A stretch of DNA of 53,310 bases. Source: Neobacillus muris (GTDB lineage Bacteria; Bacillota; Bacilli; Bacillales; Cytobacillaceae). A program made the position numbers and the translations under genes. Below are positions 44,737 through 53,310 of this stretch, in pieces (the stretch's first letter is position 1; the number at the start of each line of letters is the position of its first letter). The stretch is taken from positions 1 through 53,310 of the forward strand of contig NZ_CALPDF010000033.1 of assembly GCF_943193175.1 (NCBI RefSeq). The letters are read 5' to 3'. The notes below the pieces were generated by a model, which was not told where the DNA came from, did not search any database, and saw nothing but the letters and a program-made list of their open reading frames with translations.

Positions 44737-45447
44737 CTACTTTTCCAGGAATACAGGTTCCTTTGTTTCTGCATCTAACGTGTATGGCAGCGAAAAGGCA
44801 GGAACAAACATAGAGTCTGCTGTTAGCAGCGGACGAATATCATCACCTGGACGGACTTCTTGGTTTGTCTTCTTTAACACCTGATACAGATCCGGACGAT
44901 AATCTACATATACCTCAGCATTCGTGTTAATGACAAAGGATAAATTTTGTCCGGTAAAAGGGCTGACAGCATATGGCGGCTTTTTATAACCCAATTGTTT
45001 AAAATCCAATGTATAGACATTTCTGGAAATTCGCTCTTTAAATGGCGGATATCCTTGTGTTTTAATTCTTAATTGAATTTCGCGAATCGTTTCTGCCATT
45101 CTTAAATCAAGCAGTTTAACAGTTGGATTCGTTTCTGCATCAATTAGAACATATTGAAAAATCCCGCCGCTCTCAAATGCGTTCCCAGGAGGCTCAGCCA
45201 TATATTTAGGTGCAATTTTTTTAAAGTCGATCGGATACTTCTGATAAATCGGTGTATCCATTTCTTTTGTCTTTATAGGGAGAATTCCCCCATTATCCTG
45301 TCTAAATTCCTCTACCGCTGTTTGGACGGATTGTATTTGGTCCTTGTAAGGGACTTGATTTTCCGCTAATTTTTCATCAGGGTACATACATCCTGTCAAC
45401 AGAAAAACGGTTAAGCCGAGTAAACAGGCAGCCCTAGTCCATTTCAT
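44737..45447 (-). CDS. yphF: YphF-like lipoprotein
   Basis: 236 residues. Lipoprotein signal peptide with lipobox LLTG-Cys (LLGLTVFLLTGCMYP), so attached to the outer face of the membrane. Soluble domain with YPIDFKKIAPKYMAEPPGNA and YVDYRPDLYQ. Family unknown in function. ATG at 45447 after AAGGTGA. Directly downstream of yphE. Confidence 0.82.
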   Translation of the reverse strand: MKWTRAACLLGLTVFLLTGCMYPDEKLAENQVPYKDQIQSVQTAVEEFRQDNGGILPIKTKEMDTPIYQKYPIDFKKIAPKYMAEPPGNAFESGGIFQYVLIDAETNPTVKLLDLRMAETIREIQLRIKTQGYPPFKERISRNVYTLDFKQLGYKKPPYAVSPFTGQNLSFVINTNAEVYVDYRPDLYQVLKKTNQEVRPGDDIRPLLTADSMFVPAFSLPYTLDAETKEPVFLEK

Positions 45448-45482
45448 ATAATCACCTTTATTATTATGTAAAATATGCATGA

Positions 45483-45668
45483 TTACGCCAAAAAGACAAC
45501 TAACAGCGTCAATCCTGCCCCAATCAAAAATAAATAGGCCAAAATAGCAGTAAGAATCCGAAATACCCCTTTTAGCTTAAATCTGCTTAAATAAATGGTG
45601 ATCATGGCCAGAAACATCAAGCCTATTCCAGCAATAGAAATCCACATTTTTACCATTCCAGGTGACAA
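45483..45668 (-). CDS. yphE: YphE (DUF2768) small membrane protein
   Basis: About 61 residues with two membrane helices (ISIAGIGLMFLAMITIYL and RILTAILAYLFLIGAGLTLL) joined by SRFKLKG. The best start is a TTG at 45668 giving MSPGMVKMW, eight bases after GGGGG; ATGs at 45656 and 45647 are alternatives. Unknown function. Placed between gpsA and yphF as in B. subtilis. Confidence 0.75.
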   Translation of the reverse strand: MSPGMVKMWISIAGIGLMFLAMITIYLSRFKLKGVFRILTAILAYLFLIGAGLTLLVVFLA

Positions 45669-45721
45669 GCATAATACCCCCTTTTTCCGAATGTTATTAT
45701 AACATAGGAACTTGTTGAAAA

Positions 45722-45765
45722 AAATAAAAAAGCTGAAGCAAAGAGGGGCGTATCTTTGCTTCAGC
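45722..45765 (-). terminator. gpsA terminator
   Basis: 13-bp perfect stem (45732-45744 with 45753-45765), 8-base loop, minus-strand T-rich tail (TTTTTTATTTTTTT). Confidence 0.92.
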
Positions 45766-45892
45766 CGGAAGACTAAAAATACCCAAACTCCAGGCGTTAA
45801 ACTACCAAGTTGCTTCGCTCCCATTTTATGCATAAGAAATGAAAAGCGTATCATCTAACGCCTATATTCATGTTTAAAAAGTATTTTTTTGT

Positions 45893-46942
45893 TTATAACA
45901 TCCGCTCATCCAACACATTCACTAAATCTTCCATCTCATGGGTCTTTCCACGCGACATGAGTTCATCAACAGCATCCTTGGCGTTTTTCCCGGCAAACAA
46001 AATACCGTATAGGGCATTGGTAATTGGCATTTTGACTTCATATTTTTGGGCTAACTGATGTGCTGCCTTTGTCGTTCTAACCCCTTCAACCACCATTCCC
46101 ATGTTATCGAGGACTTCTTCCAGCGTTTTTCCTTTGCCCAGCTGATTGCCTGCTCTCCAGTTTCTTGAGTGAACACTAGTACATGTCACGATTAAGTCGC
46201 CAATCCCGGCCAGGCCCGAAAATGTTAGTGGATTGGCTCCCATTTTAGTGCCCAATCTAGCTATTTCCGCCAATCCCCGTGTAATCAGGGCAGCTTTCGC
46301 ATTATCCCCATAACCAAGCCCATCCGATATTCCAGCCGCCAATGCAATGATATTTTTTAATGCACCGCCAATTTCCACGCCCACAATATCGGGGTTCGTG
46401 TAGACACGAAAATTATGGTTAATAAACAGATCCTGAATTTTTTCAGCTGCGGCCATATCTTCACTGGTTACCGTAACTGTCGTCGGATGGCGCAGGCTCA
46501 CTTCCTCAGCATGGCTTGGACCAGACAGGACAACGACTGCTTCTAAAAGTTTAGGAGGCATTTCCTGTTTAATCATTTCAGAAATTCTCAGCAAAGTATC
46601 AGGTTCAATTCCTTTACTCACGTGGGCAATCGTAACTGGTTCATCCAGAACTCCAGCCATTTTTCCAATTACTTCTCTTATTGCCTTTGTGGGCACTGCT
46701 AATATAACCGTGTGAATGCCTGCCAAAGCCTCTGATAACGAAGCGTACCCAATAATTAATTTGGGCAGGACAATTTCGGGCAAATATTTTGTGTTTGTGT
46801 GGAATTGATTGATTTCCTTTATCTGATCTTGATTATGGCTCCATAACCGTACCGTATGGCCGTTATCTGCCAATACCATCGCAAGGGCTGTGCCCCAGCT
46901 TCCAGCACCGATGACAGCAACTTCTTCTGATTTTCCCTGCAC
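45893..46942 (-). CDS. gpsA: Glycerol-3-phosphate dehydrogenase [NAD(P)+]
   Basis: 349 residues. Reduces DHAP to glycerol-3-phosphate for phospholipids and teichoic acids. NAD loop [20 protein letters not shown], and catalytic Lys in [13 protein letters not shown]. Start is GTG at 46942 after GGGGTG. Gap of 22 bp to der. Confidence 0.95.
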   Translation of the reverse strand: MQGKSEEVAVIGAGSWGTALAMVLADNGHTVRLWSHNQDQIKEINQFHTNTKYLPEIVLPKLIIGYASLSEALAGIHTVILAVPTKAIREVIGKMAGVLDEPVTIAHVSKGIEPDTLLRISEMIKQEMPPKLLEAVVVLSGPSHAEEVSLRHPTTVTVTSEDMAAAEKIQDLFINHNFRVYTNPDIVGVEIGGALKNIIALAAGISDGLGYGDNAKAALITRGLAEIARLGTKMGANPLTFSGLAGIGDLIVTCTSVHSRNWRAGNQLGKGKTLEEVLDNMGMVVEGVRTTKAAHQLAQKYEVKMPITNALYGILFAGKNAKDAVDELMSRGKTHEMEDLVNVLDERML

Positions 46943-46964
46943 AACAATTCACCCCAGCCTTCCG

Positions 46965-48275
46965 TTATTTTCTCTCTCTAGCGAAAATCTTGATTGGCGT
47001 TCCTTCAAAACCAAATGCATCCCTAATTCGATTCTCAAGGAACCGCTCATATGAAAAATGCAATAACTCAGGTTCATTTACAAAGATGACAAATGTAGGT
47101 GGTTTTACGGCTACTTGAGTTGTATAGTAAATTTTCAGCCGCTTCCCTTTATCTGTTGGTGTTGGATTCATGGCCACAGCGTCCATTATGACATCATTAA
47201 GCACACTTGTCTCTACACGCATGGAATGATTATCACTGGCCATATTTATCATTGGCAGCAGGGTATGAATCCGCTTTTTCGTTTTGGCTGATAAAAAGAC
47301 AATCGGCGCATAGGATAGATACAAGAAGTGGTCCCGGATTTTTTGTTCGAATTCCTTCATTGTTTTCTCATCTTTTTCTATGGCGTCCCATTTATTGACA
47401 ACAATGACTACAGCCCGCCCTGCTTCATGTGCATATCCGGCAATTTTTTTGTCCTGCTCAATAATTCCCTCCTCTGCATTTAGAACCATAAGGACGACAT
47501 CAGAACGTTCAATCGCTCTTAATGCACGGAGTACACTATATTTTTCGGTATTCTCATACACTTTTCCTTTTTTTCGAATACCGGCTGTATCTATAATGAC
47601 AAATTTTTGTCCATTATATGTATACGGTGAATCAATGGCATCCCGTGTTGTACCGGCAATATCGCTGACAATTACTCTTTCTTCCCCTAAAATCGCGTTA
47701 ACAAGTGATGATTTCCCAACATTAGGACGTCCAATTAATGAAAACTTAACCACATCATCTTCATACTCGTTTTGTCCAATTTTAGGGAAATGCTTAGCGG
47801 CAGCATCCAATAAATCTCCCAAGCCAAGTCCATGTGATCCTGAAATAGGAATAGGCTCACCAAATCCTAGGGCATAAAAATCGTAAATGAGATCCCGCAT
47901 CTCAGGATTATCAATTTTATTAACCGCTAAAACGATTGGCTTTTTGGACTTGTATAATATTTTCGCCACTTCTTCGTCGGCAGCCGTAACACCTTCTCTG
48001 CCATTTGTCAAAAAGATAATCACATCCGCTTCGTCTATGGCAACTTCTGCCTGCTGGCGAATTTGTTCTAAAAACGGCTCATCTCCAATATCAATCCCGC
48101 CAGTATCAATGATATTAAAATCATGCGTCAGCCATTCCCCAGAACTATATATACGATCGCGTGTTACGCCAGGTACATCTTCAACAATTGAAATTCTTTC
48201 ACCAACAATCCTATTAAAAATAGTGGATTTTCCAACATTCGGTCTTCCGACAATGGCAATAACCGGTTTAACCAT
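46965..48275 (-). CDS. der: GTPase Der (EngA)
   Basis: 436 residues. Essential 50S-ribosome assembly GTPase with two tandem G domains: GRPNVGKS at 10-17 and again near 184, DTGG/DTAG and NKxD motifs in each, and a C-terminal KH-like domain. ATG at 48275 is taken ([10 protein letters not shown]), giving the same length as the B. subtilis protein. Confidence 0.96.
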   Translation of the reverse strand: MVKPVIAIVGRPNVGKSTIFNRIVGERISIVEDVPGVTRDRIYSSGEWLTHDFNIIDTGGIDIGDEPFLEQIRQQAEVAIDEADVIIFLTNGREGVTAADEEVAKILYKSKKPIVLAVNKIDNPEMRDLIYDFYALGFGEPIPISGSHGLGLGDLLDAAAKHFPKIGQNEYEDDVVKFSLIGRPNVGKSSLVNAILGEERVIVSDIAGTTRDAIDSPYTYNGQKFVIIDTAGIRKKGKVYENTEKYSVLRALRAIERSDVVLMVLNAEEGIIEQDKKIAGYAHEAGRAVVIVVNKWDAIEKDEKTMKEFEQKIRDHFLYLSYAPIVFLSAKTKKRIHTLLPMINMASDNHSMRVETSVLNDVIMDAVAMNPTPTDKGKRLKIYYTTQVAVKPPTFVIFVNEPELLHFSYERFLENRIRDAFGFEGTPIKIFARERK

Positions 48276-48320
48276 TCGAATCGCCATCCTTTCTGCCTGT
48301 ATTTAAGCGCATGGCTTAAG

Positions 48321-48347
48321 AAAGAACCCTTCTTTTCGTTAGAAGGG
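48321..48347 (-). terminator. yphA terminator
   Basis: CCCTTCT (48327-48333), 7-base loop, AGAAGGG (48341-48347), weak minus-strand T-tail (TTCTTT). Confidence 0.6.
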
Positions 48348-48399
48348 ATAACTTTTATTATCTTAGCAAATCTTAATCGACTCCTGCAATGATAATATT

Positions 48400-49008
48400 T
48401 TACGACGACTTGTGCTTGGCTTTTTCCTGAAGGTGAAAAAAATTTTGCAGCACTGCCCCAGCATGTTCAAGCAGACTCCACCCAGATAGTAAAAGGGCCG
48501 TTAATGAGAGGACATTTAAATAGCCAAATGCCCCTATTTCATAAGGAAATTCCAAGCCAGTTACTATATAGGCATAGAAAATATCTCCTTGCATCATCCC
48601 GCAGACCACAATTAATAATCTTCCTTTTATCGTCTTTTGCAGCAAGCAGCTCAAGCAACCAATGAGGATTGCCAACATCCATTCTCTTTTAAACTTAATC
48701 CAAATAGGATCGAAGATTTCAAACAATTGAAAAGTAATATAGGAAATTGAAACAATTAATGAACATATGGAATAATAGATTATGCTGTTCATTTTTTCTT
48801 TACTAATCTCCCAATAAGCAGTCACTAATAAAAATAATCCACCTAAAAATACTTTATAATGGCCAATAAAAAAGTAACTATTTGAAACAATAATGGTGAT
48901 CAAAATGAAGGCAGCCAATTTTGTCCGATAAGGATTTTGTTTATTTTCGATAAAGGTCAGATAGATCCAAAACAGCCAGAAGACCCAGTAAAACATATTA
49001 CCCTCCAT
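48400..49008 (-). CDS. yphA: YphA-family membrane protein
   Basis: About 202 residues with seven or so hydrophobic segments (FYWVFWLFWIYLTFI, LAAFILITIIVSNSYFF, LLTALLLSGW-type end) and a short basic C-terminus. Named by position between der and fni. Function unknown. Starts at ATG 49008 or 48996; the second has GGAGGG five bases upstream inside the longer form. Confidence 0.75.
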   Translation of the reverse strand: MEGNMFYWVFWLFWIYLTFIENKQNPYRTKLAAFILITIIVSNSYFFIGHYKVFLGGLFLLVTAYWEISKEKMNSIIYYSICSLIVSISYITFQLFEIFDPIWIKFKREWMLAILIGCLSCLLQKTIKGRLLIVVCGMMQGDIFYAYIVTGLEFPYEIGAFGYLNVLSLTALLLSGWSLLEHAGAVLQNFFHLQEKAKHKSS

Positions 49009-49065
49009 TCCACACACACCTCCTATTATTTTCATTATTGGTTGCCACTATGTATTTTCATACCT

Positions 49066-49095
49066 TGAATAATATTTAAAGAGAGAATCATTCTA
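49066..49095 (+). promoter_or_regulatory. Sigma-G/F-type promoter of ypzI
   Basis: TGAATA (49066-49071), 17-bp spacer, CATTCTA (49089-49095): close to the forespore sigma-G consensus (TGAATA-17/18-CATACTA). The GGAGG ribosome site starts only seven bases after the -10, so the leader would be very short. Confidence 0.65.
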
Positions 49096-49114
49096 TAAAC
49101 AGGAGGTGTGGAGG

Positions 49115-49261
49115 ATGGGTAAGGACCGTCAAGAAAAAAAGCAGAGAGAAAGCGCCAGAGCCGGAAAAGACCGGGACCAAGCATTGCATTTTTCAGGTTC
49201 AACTAAGATGTCAAGTCCGGAAGAAGCAAGGGATTTAAATAACGGGAAATATGATATGTAA
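49115..49261 (+). CDS. ypzI: YpzI-family small spore-type protein
   Basis: 48 residues: MGKDRQEKKQRESARAGKDR, then DQALHFSGSTKMSSPEEARD and a Lys/Asp-containing end. Very hydrophilic, no Cys or hydrophobic segment, like other small proteins made late in the forespore. Matches YpzI of B. subtilis in opening and location. GGAGG eight bases before ATG. Supported by the sigma-G-type promoter and by a strong terminator shared with convergent fni. Confidence 0.8.
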   Translation: MGKDRQEKKQRESARAGKDRDQALHFSGSTKMSSPEEARDLNNGKYDM

Positions 49262-49279
49262 GAGTGAAATGTACCTCTG

Positions 49280-49321
49280 CAAAGCAAAAGAGGATGACCG
49301 GAGTCATCCTCTTTTGCTTTG
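49280..49321. terminator. Bidirectional terminator, ypzI / fni
   Basis: 19-bp perfect stem (49280-49298 with 49303-49321) and a 4-base loop. The last codons and stop of fni are read from one arm. Confidence 0.93.
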
Positions 49322-50374
49322 AATTGAACGTTGACTATAGCCTTTTGTATCGATACCTCTTTGATTCAGCCAATGATACGTTTCTCCTGTAATTAAAAGC
49401 GGGGTTTTTTTTAAATCAGAAATGGTTTTTGCACCTAAGGCTGTCATGATTAGCACCATTTCATGATGCAGAGAATCGATTTCCTCCCTCAATCTGTCAA
49501 TTCCTTCTTTGACCAGGATTTTTAGGAAATACCCTGCAACACCAATGGCATCAGCCCCTAAAGCCAGTCCTTTAACGATATCCAAACCGCTGTTGAATCC
49601 GCCTGAACCTATAATGGTCATTTGACTTGAAACAGAGGATGCCTCAATAATCGATACAGGAGCAGGGATGCCCCAATCAATAAAAAACGGCAATATCTTT
49701 TTCCGCCGCTTATTTTCGATCTCAGCAAAATTGGTTCCGCCAAAGCCTCCGACATCTGCCATTGTCACTCCTGCTGAGATTAACGCCCTTACCGTTTCCA
49801 GTGACATGCCAAATCCAACTTCTTTTACAATGACAGGTATATCGAGACCCTTAACGATCATTTCAATTCTTTTTAGCGCCCCTGAAAAATCTCGGTCGCC
49901 TTCCGGCATTGTCAGTTCTTGTATGACATTTAAATGAATTTGCAGAGCATCCGCTTCAATCATTGCTGCTGCAGCTTTTGCATCATCCACTGTTGCTTCA
50001 CTGCCAAGGTTCGCGATGATGATCCCGGAAGGATTCTCTTTGCGAATAACTTCGTACGTATACCTTTGGGTTTGATCCTTCAGTGCAGCCGTTTGAGAGC
50101 CGACAGCCATTGCAAGTCCTGTTTCTTTTGCTGCCATCGCCAGCTGCTGATTAATCTGATAGGTTTTCTCACCGCCGCCGCCTGTCATTGCATTGATAAA
50201 AATTGGCGAACTTAAAGAAAGTCCGCCAATGGAGTGGTTTAACCGAACATCCAAAACACTGATATCTGGTAAGCTCTGGTGAATAAATTTAATATCGTCA
50301 AAAGCAGATGAGCTTTTCTGCCCAGTTTCAAGGGCATAACGGATATGTTCCCACTTACGTTCGGTTCTAGACAC
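49304..50374 (-). CDS. fni: Type 2 isopentenyl-diphosphate isomerase
   Basis: About 356 residues. FMN- and NADPH-dependent IPP/DMAPP isomerase. [50 protein letters not shown] and [10 protein letters not shown] phosphate/FMN loops are present. The likely start is GTG at 50374 ([11 protein letters not shown]) behind GGTGA. Thirteen bp after ypfD. Confidence 0.93.
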   Translation of the reverse strand: MSRTERKWEHIRYALETGQKSSSAFDDIKFIHQSLPDISVLDVRLNHSIGGLSLSSPIFINAMTGGGGEKTYQINQQLAMAAKETGLAMAVGSQTAALKDQTQRYTYEVIRKENPSGIIIANLGSEATVDDAKAAAAMIEADALQIHLNVIQELTMPEGDRDFSGALKRIEMIVKGLDIPVIVKEVGFGMSLETVRALISAGVTMADVGGFGGTNFAEIENKRRKKILPFFIDWGIPAPVSIIEASSVSSQMTIIGSGGFNSGLDIVKGLALGADAIGVAGYFLKILVKEGIDRLREEIDSLHHEMVLIMTALGAKTISDLKKTPLLITGETYHWLNQRGIDTKGYSQRSIQSKRG

Positions 50375-50386
50375 GATCAATCACCA

Positions 50387-51526
50387 TTATTTTCCTAGAT
50401 TCTTTAATTTATCTCCAATGACTTCTCCTAATTGGAAGCCTTTTGACTCTTCTGGAAGCTCATAATCCACATTCTCTTCCGCTTCTTTTTCGAGAAGGTC
50501 CTTGATGCTTAGTGAAAGGCGTTGTTCTTGTTCATTGGCATCAAGCACTTTCACCTGCACCTCTTGGCCTTCTTTCAATACTTCATGAGGAGTGGCAATA
50601 TGTTTATGGGAAATTTGGGAAATATGGACAAGTCCTTCTACTCCTGGAAAAACTTCAACAAAGGCTCCATAGGAAACCAATCGCTTCACAGTACCCGTTA
50701 AAACGCTGCCTTTAGGAGCTTTTTCGGAAATATTTGTCCATGGTCCAGGGAGAGTATCTTTAATCGATAAAGAAATCCGCTCGCTTCCACGATCCACATT
50801 TAAAACTTTAACTTGTACTTTCTGTCCTTCGTGAACAACATCAGAAGGCTTATTAACATGTTCATGGGATAATTGGGAAACATGAACAAGTCCATCAATT
50901 CCGCCAATATCAACGAATGCGCCAAAATCGGTAATTCGTTGTACGGTGCCTTCAATCACTTGCCCCGGTTCTAAGGCATCCAAGCGGCTTTGCTTTTGTT
51001 TGCCCTTTTCTTCTTCAACCACAGCACGGTGTGAAAGGATTAAACGGTTCTTTTCTTTATCCAGCTCGACAATCTTGAAAGTAAGGGTACGCCCTTTATA
51101 ATCACTGAAGTCTTCCACGAAGAAGGTTTCCACCAAGGAAGCTGGCACGAATCCACGTACTCCAAGATCAACCACTAAACCGCCTTTTACAACATCCTTA
51201 ACTTCCGTTTCGATAATTTCTCCAGTTTGGAATTTTTCTTCCAAGCTATCCCAAGCTTTTTCAGCATCTACTTTTCTTTTGGACAGGACCAATGCTTCTT
51301 CCTCTACTTTCACTACTGAAAGCTCTAATTCATCCCCTTCAGAAACAACATCAGAAGCTTTTTCAATGTGCAAGCTTGACAATTCACTAATCGGAATAAT
51401 GCCATCCAATTTGCTGCCTTGAATATCAACAAGCACCTGTTTTTCCTCCACTTTGGTTACTTGTCCTGTTACTTTGTCGCCAATTTCAAAATTTCTTACT
51501 TCTACTTGATTCATCTCTTCAGACAT
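50387..51526 (-). CDS. ypfD: S1-domain protein YpfD (RpsA-like)
   Basis: 379 residues with four S1 RNA-binding domains at roughly 15-83, 101-168, 186-254 and 271-340 (e.g. [28 protein letters not shown]). Shorter than E. coli S1 (six domains); the Bacillus protein is a 30S-associated S1 homologue. AAGGAGG precedes the ATG. A 37-codon ORF overlaps the start out of frame (see next entry). Confidence 0.93.
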   Translation of the reverse strand: MSEEMNQVEVRNFEIGDKVTGQVTKVEEKQVLVDIQGSKLDGIIPISELSSLHIEKASDVVSEGDELELSVVKVEEEALVLSKRKVDAEKAWDSLEEKFQTGEIIETEVKDVVKGGLVVDLGVRGFVPASLVETFFVEDFSDYKGRTLTFKIVELDKEKNRLILSHRAVVEEEKGKQKQSRLDALEPGQVIEGTVQRITDFGAFVDIGGIDGLVHVSQLSHEHVNKPSDVVHEGQKVQVKVLNVDRGSERISLSIKDTLPGPWTNISEKAPKGSVLTGTVKRLVSYGAFVEVFPGVEGLVHISQISHKHIATPHEVLKEGQEVQVKVLDANEQEQRLSLSIKDLLEKEAEENVDYELPEESKGFQLGEVIGDKLKNLGK

Positions 51527-51624
51527 ATGTAATCCTCCTTAATCCTACTGCAAATCCTATTCAAACCGCGAATTGCCTTCTCAGCCTCATAAGAATATAT
51601 ACGAACAAAAAAAGAAATGTTCAT
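51511..51624 (-). CDS. Small upstream ORF overlapping the ypfD start
   Basis: 37 codons ([20 protein letters not shown]..., ending LKR), preceded by AAGGAGAGG with ideal spacing to its ATG at 51624. The ypfD ribosome site and ATG (51526) lie inside it in another frame, and its TGA is 13-15 bases into ypfD. The peptide is basic at the end. It could be a leader peptide or control ORF, or simply a short real gene; too small for standard gene calls. Conservation was not tested. Confidence 0.4.
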   Translation of the reverse strand: MNISFFVRIYSYEAEKAIRGLNRICSRIKEDYICLKR

Positions 51625-51774
51625 ATACCTCTCCTTATTCGAACCTGCCTATTTGGCAATTCATTAGGCTGCTAATATCATAATAAGTGCAGAATTTATC
51701 AATGAATTCTGACTAGACAAAAAAGAATCTCAATTATTAACTTCTTATAAATAAGCTATTTTGTCAAGCAGAAG
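51625..51774. other. Upstream region of the ypfD unit
   Basis: Together with the small ORF this is a 248-bp gap between plsC and ypfD. A perfect -35 (TTGACA, minus strand, 51762-51767) has no -10 at 16-18 bp; a TATGAT near 51682-51687 lacks a good -35. No terminator for plsC was found. Confidence 0.4.
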
Positions 51775-52356
51775 CTATCGATACTCTTTAATAAGTTTAT
51801 GAATTTCTGACATAATTAATTCAGTCACTTCTTCAGGAGATGCTTTGGATGCCCGCATCTCATCCATCTCTATTGGCTTTCCAAATACAACTTTCAACTT
51901 GTGAAATGCTTTGTAGGGACCAATGACGGCACAAGGAATAACTGCACAATTCGATCTGAGTGCAAAGAAACCTGCCCCCGCCAGACCTTTCCCTAATTCC
52001 CCCGTTTTGCTTCTTGTTCCTTCCGGAAAAAGCCCTAAAACATGGCCATCCTTTAAAACGCTCATTCCTTTTCTGAGTGCTTCCCGGTCACTCATGCCTC
52101 TTTTTACAGGGAATGCCTTGCACTTCCTTACAATATTCCCCAGGACTGGAACACGAAAGATTTCTTCTTTTGCCATAAAATGAATCGTTCTTGGTGCTGA
52201 AATTCCAACCACAATCGGATCAAAATTATGAATATGATTGGTGCATAAAAGCACCCCTTGTTCCTTTGGGACATTTTCCTTTCCAATTACTTCAATTCTG
52301 TACAATGGCTTAAAAACCGAATTCACTGCGGCCCTTGCAAATGTATAAAATTCCAA
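51775..52356 (-). CDS. plsC: 1-acyl-sn-glycerol-3-phosphate acyltransferase
   Basis: About 193 residues. Acylates lysophosphatidate in phospholipid synthesis. Acyltransferase motifs NHIHNFD (H-x4-D), FPVKRG, FPEGTRS and VIPCAVIG are intact. A TTG at 52356 just after the cmk stop, about nine bases behind AAGGA, is the likely start. A TTG eight codons earlier would overlap cmk and lacks a ribosome site. Same unit as cmk. Confidence 0.88.
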   Translation of the reverse strand: MEFYTFARAAVNSVFKPLYRIEVIGKENVPKEQGVLLCTNHIHNFDPIVVGISAPRTIHFMAKEEIFRVPVLGNIVRKCKAFPVKRGMSDREALRKGMSVLKDGHVLGLFPEGTRSKTGELGKGLAGAGFFALRSNCAVIPCAVIGPYKAFHKLKVVFGKPIEMDEMRASKASPEEVTELIMSEIHKLIKEYR

Positions 52357-52357
52357 T

Positions 52358-53032
52358 CTACCCAATCCTTTCTTCCACAAGCCTCATAATGGTTTCGACT
52401 ACATCTTGAATGGTCATGGAAGTGGTATCGATTTCGATCGCATCATCTGCTTTTTTTAGCGGTGCAGCTTCCCGTTCAGAATCTATTTTGTCTCTTCGGG
52501 CAATTTCCTGTTTTAATTTTTCTAAATCTGATTCATATCCTTTTTGCAAATTTTCATGATGCCTCCGCAATGCACGTTCCTCAACACTGGCGAGCAAAAA
52601 CACCTTTACTTCGGCGTCAGGCAGGACATGGGTTCCAATATCTCTTCCATCCATAACGACCCCGCCCCCTTTTGCAAAAGCTTGTTGGCGTCTCACCATT
52701 TCCTCACGTACTCTTTTATGTTTAGAAACAATTGACACAGAGTTAGTGACATCGCTTGTTCGAATCGCTTCTGTAACATCTTGTTGGTCCAAATAAACTA
52801 ATTGTCCGGTTTTTGACGGAAGCAGTTCAATGCTTGTGGTTAAGAGCATTTCTATTAAGGTATCCTCATCCTCTAGGTTAACCTTATTTTTAATCGCTTT
52901 ATAGGTTAACGATCGATACATCGCACCTGTATCAATGTAAATATACGATAATTTTTCTGCTACAATCTTTGCTACTGTGCTTTTCCCAGCCGCTGCTGGA
53001 CCATCAATAGCAATTGATATTCTATTATCCAT
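52358..53032 (-). CDS. cmk: Cytidylate kinase
   Basis: 224 residues. Phosphorylates CMP/dCMP. P-loop GPAAAGKST (11-19), DTGAMYR substrate segment, [13 protein letters not shown] and [15 protein letters not shown] are conserved. ATG at 53032 behind AAGGAGGATTT; the listed longer frame begins at a non-conserved upstream codon. First gene of cmk-plsC. Confidence 0.96.
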   Translation of the reverse strand: MDNRISIAIDGPAAAGKSTVAKIVAEKLSYIYIDTGAMYRSLTYKAIKNKVNLEDEDTLIEMLLTTSIELLPSKTGQLVYLDQQDVTEAIRTSDVTNSVSIVSKHKRVREEMVRRQQAFAKGGGVVMDGRDIGTHVLPDAEVKVFLLASVEERALRRHHENLQKGYESDLEKLKQEIARRDKIDSEREAAPLKKADDAIEIDTTSMTIQDVVETIMRLVEERIG

Positions 53033-53075
53033 AAATCCTCCTTGTTTTGATCCACTCATAGGTTGTCTCCTATTT

Positions 53076-53084
53076 ATTTTACCA
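53076..53084 (-). promoter_or_regulatory. Possible extended -10 of cmk
   Basis: Minus-strand TG-G-TAAAAT (hexamer 53076-53081) about 45 bp upstream of cmk, without a clear -35. Confidence 0.35.
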
Positions 53085-53190
53085 TAATTTACGGATTACC
53101 TTTGATTTTTAACCGTGTAAAAAAGATAATTTTATTAATTTTTTTATTGTGCGATCCGTTTGGTTCTCAAGTGATTCCGATAACCTATGA

Positions 53191-53215
53191 TCAAAAAAAA
53201 GCAGCTTCCTGCTTT
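53191..53215 (-). terminator. Terminator of the gene entering from the right edge
   Basis: AAAGCAG (53198-53204), CTTC loop, CTGCTTT (53209-53215); eight T on the minus strand. It marks the end of a minus-strand unit outside the window. Confidence 0.85.
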
Positions 53216-53310
53216 ACAGATTGTAGAGAAAGCGTATTTTTCTCGGCAATTTTTTATTATCACAGAATCTAAATACCAAATTTATTGATTGTCCATGCAA
53301 ATGGGCCTGT
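53214..53310 (-). CDS. Possible C-terminal end of a truncated gene
   Basis: A frame stays open from the right edge for about 31 codons (QAHLHGQSINLVFRF...) to a TAA at 53214-53216, directly at the terminator. I do not recognise it; a different frame stops earlier (…WTINKFGI). Either could be the real end of the upstream gene, which in B. subtilis would be ypfB/ypfA. Confidence 0.25.
   Translation of the reverse strand, partial: QAHLHGQSINLVFRFCDNKKLPRKIRFLYNL

Noticed and set aside
47380..47877. 165-codon open frame antisense to der
   Set aside because: Der is unmistakable on the other strand with all GTPase motifs; the antisense frame has low-complexity Ser/Ile-rich content typical of shadow frames.
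53063..53272. 69-codon plus-strand frame at the right edge
   Set aside because: Starts within the cmk upstream region without a ribosome site and runs through a terminator hairpin.
1..53310. CRISPR arrays, tRNA/rRNA genes, prophage or defence genes
   Set aside because: No regularly spaced repeats, no recognisable tRNA or rRNA sequence and no phage or restriction genes seen; apart from the intron the window is core chromosome.

Overview
This is a contiguous, chromosome-backbone stretch of a spore-forming low-GC Gram-positive bacterium, family Bacillaceae. Nearly every gene matches, in identity and order, the Bacillus subtilis block that runs from yppG to cmk. Sporulation genes (spoIVA, sspM, ypzI, ypjB), bacillithiol genes (bshA, bshB1), TRAP (mtrB) and the menaquinol:cytochrome c oxidoreductase genes (qcrABC) support this. 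It is not B. subtilis itself. The asnS, ypmA, trpEDCFBA and cheR genes that sit in this block in B. subtilis are missing here, and a YugP-type zinc peptidase and an amidohydrolase-like gene are extra. My guess is a Neobacillus/Mesobacillus/Cytobacillus-type species; this is inference. I saw no rRNA, tRNA, CRISPR array, prophage or complete insertion sequence.

Layout. 1-3.1 kb: small ypp genes and the spore protein gene sspM. 3.3-6.6 kb: recU-ponA (Holliday junction resolvase and class A penicillin-binding protein). 6.6-8.4 kb: ypoC, nth, dnaD. 8.4-9.44 kb: an internally deleted group II intron sitting exactly behind the aspB terminator. 9.5-14.3 kb: aspB, ypmB, dinG. 14.4-16.7 kb: panBCD behind its own promoter and a leader RNA that contains an intrinsic terminator. 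16.7-22.3 kb: an operon ypjD-dapB-mgsA-bshB1-bshA-cca-birA. 22.4-25.6 kb: a YitT-family gene, a zinc peptidase, ypjB, ypjA. 25.6-31.1 kb: qcrABC, ypiF, ypiB, ypiA and the amidohydrolase-like gene. 31.3-37.7 kb: the aromatic supraoperon aroC-aroB-aroH-hisC-tyrA-aroA without trp genes. 37.9-42.6 kb: ndk, hepT-menH-hepS (menaquinone side chain and ring methylation), mtrB-folE, hbs. 42.9-49.3 kb: spoIVA, yphF, yphE, gpsA, der, yphA, ypzI. 49.3-53.3 kb: fni, the S1-domain gene ypfD with a small upstream ORF, plsC, cmk.

How it fits together. Chorismate from aroC/B/A feeds tyrosine/phenylalanine synthesis (aroH, tyrA, hisC) and menaquinone, whose side chain comes from Fni-isomerised isoprenoids via HepS/HepT and is finished by MenH. 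Menaquinol is then oxidised by QcrABC. Pantothenate, biotinylation of carboxylases, glycerol-3-phosphate (GpsA) and acyl transfer (PlsC) serve lipid synthesis.

The most useful second looks are: the panB leader with a visible switch between an upstream hairpin and a terminator; the 37-codon ORF with a strong ribosome site overlapping the ypfD start; a two-copy dispersed repeat with nested inverted repeats; the deleted intron; the amidohydrolase-like gene without its metal ligands; TRAP retained although the trp genes are not here; and an inverted repeat inside the qcr promoter.
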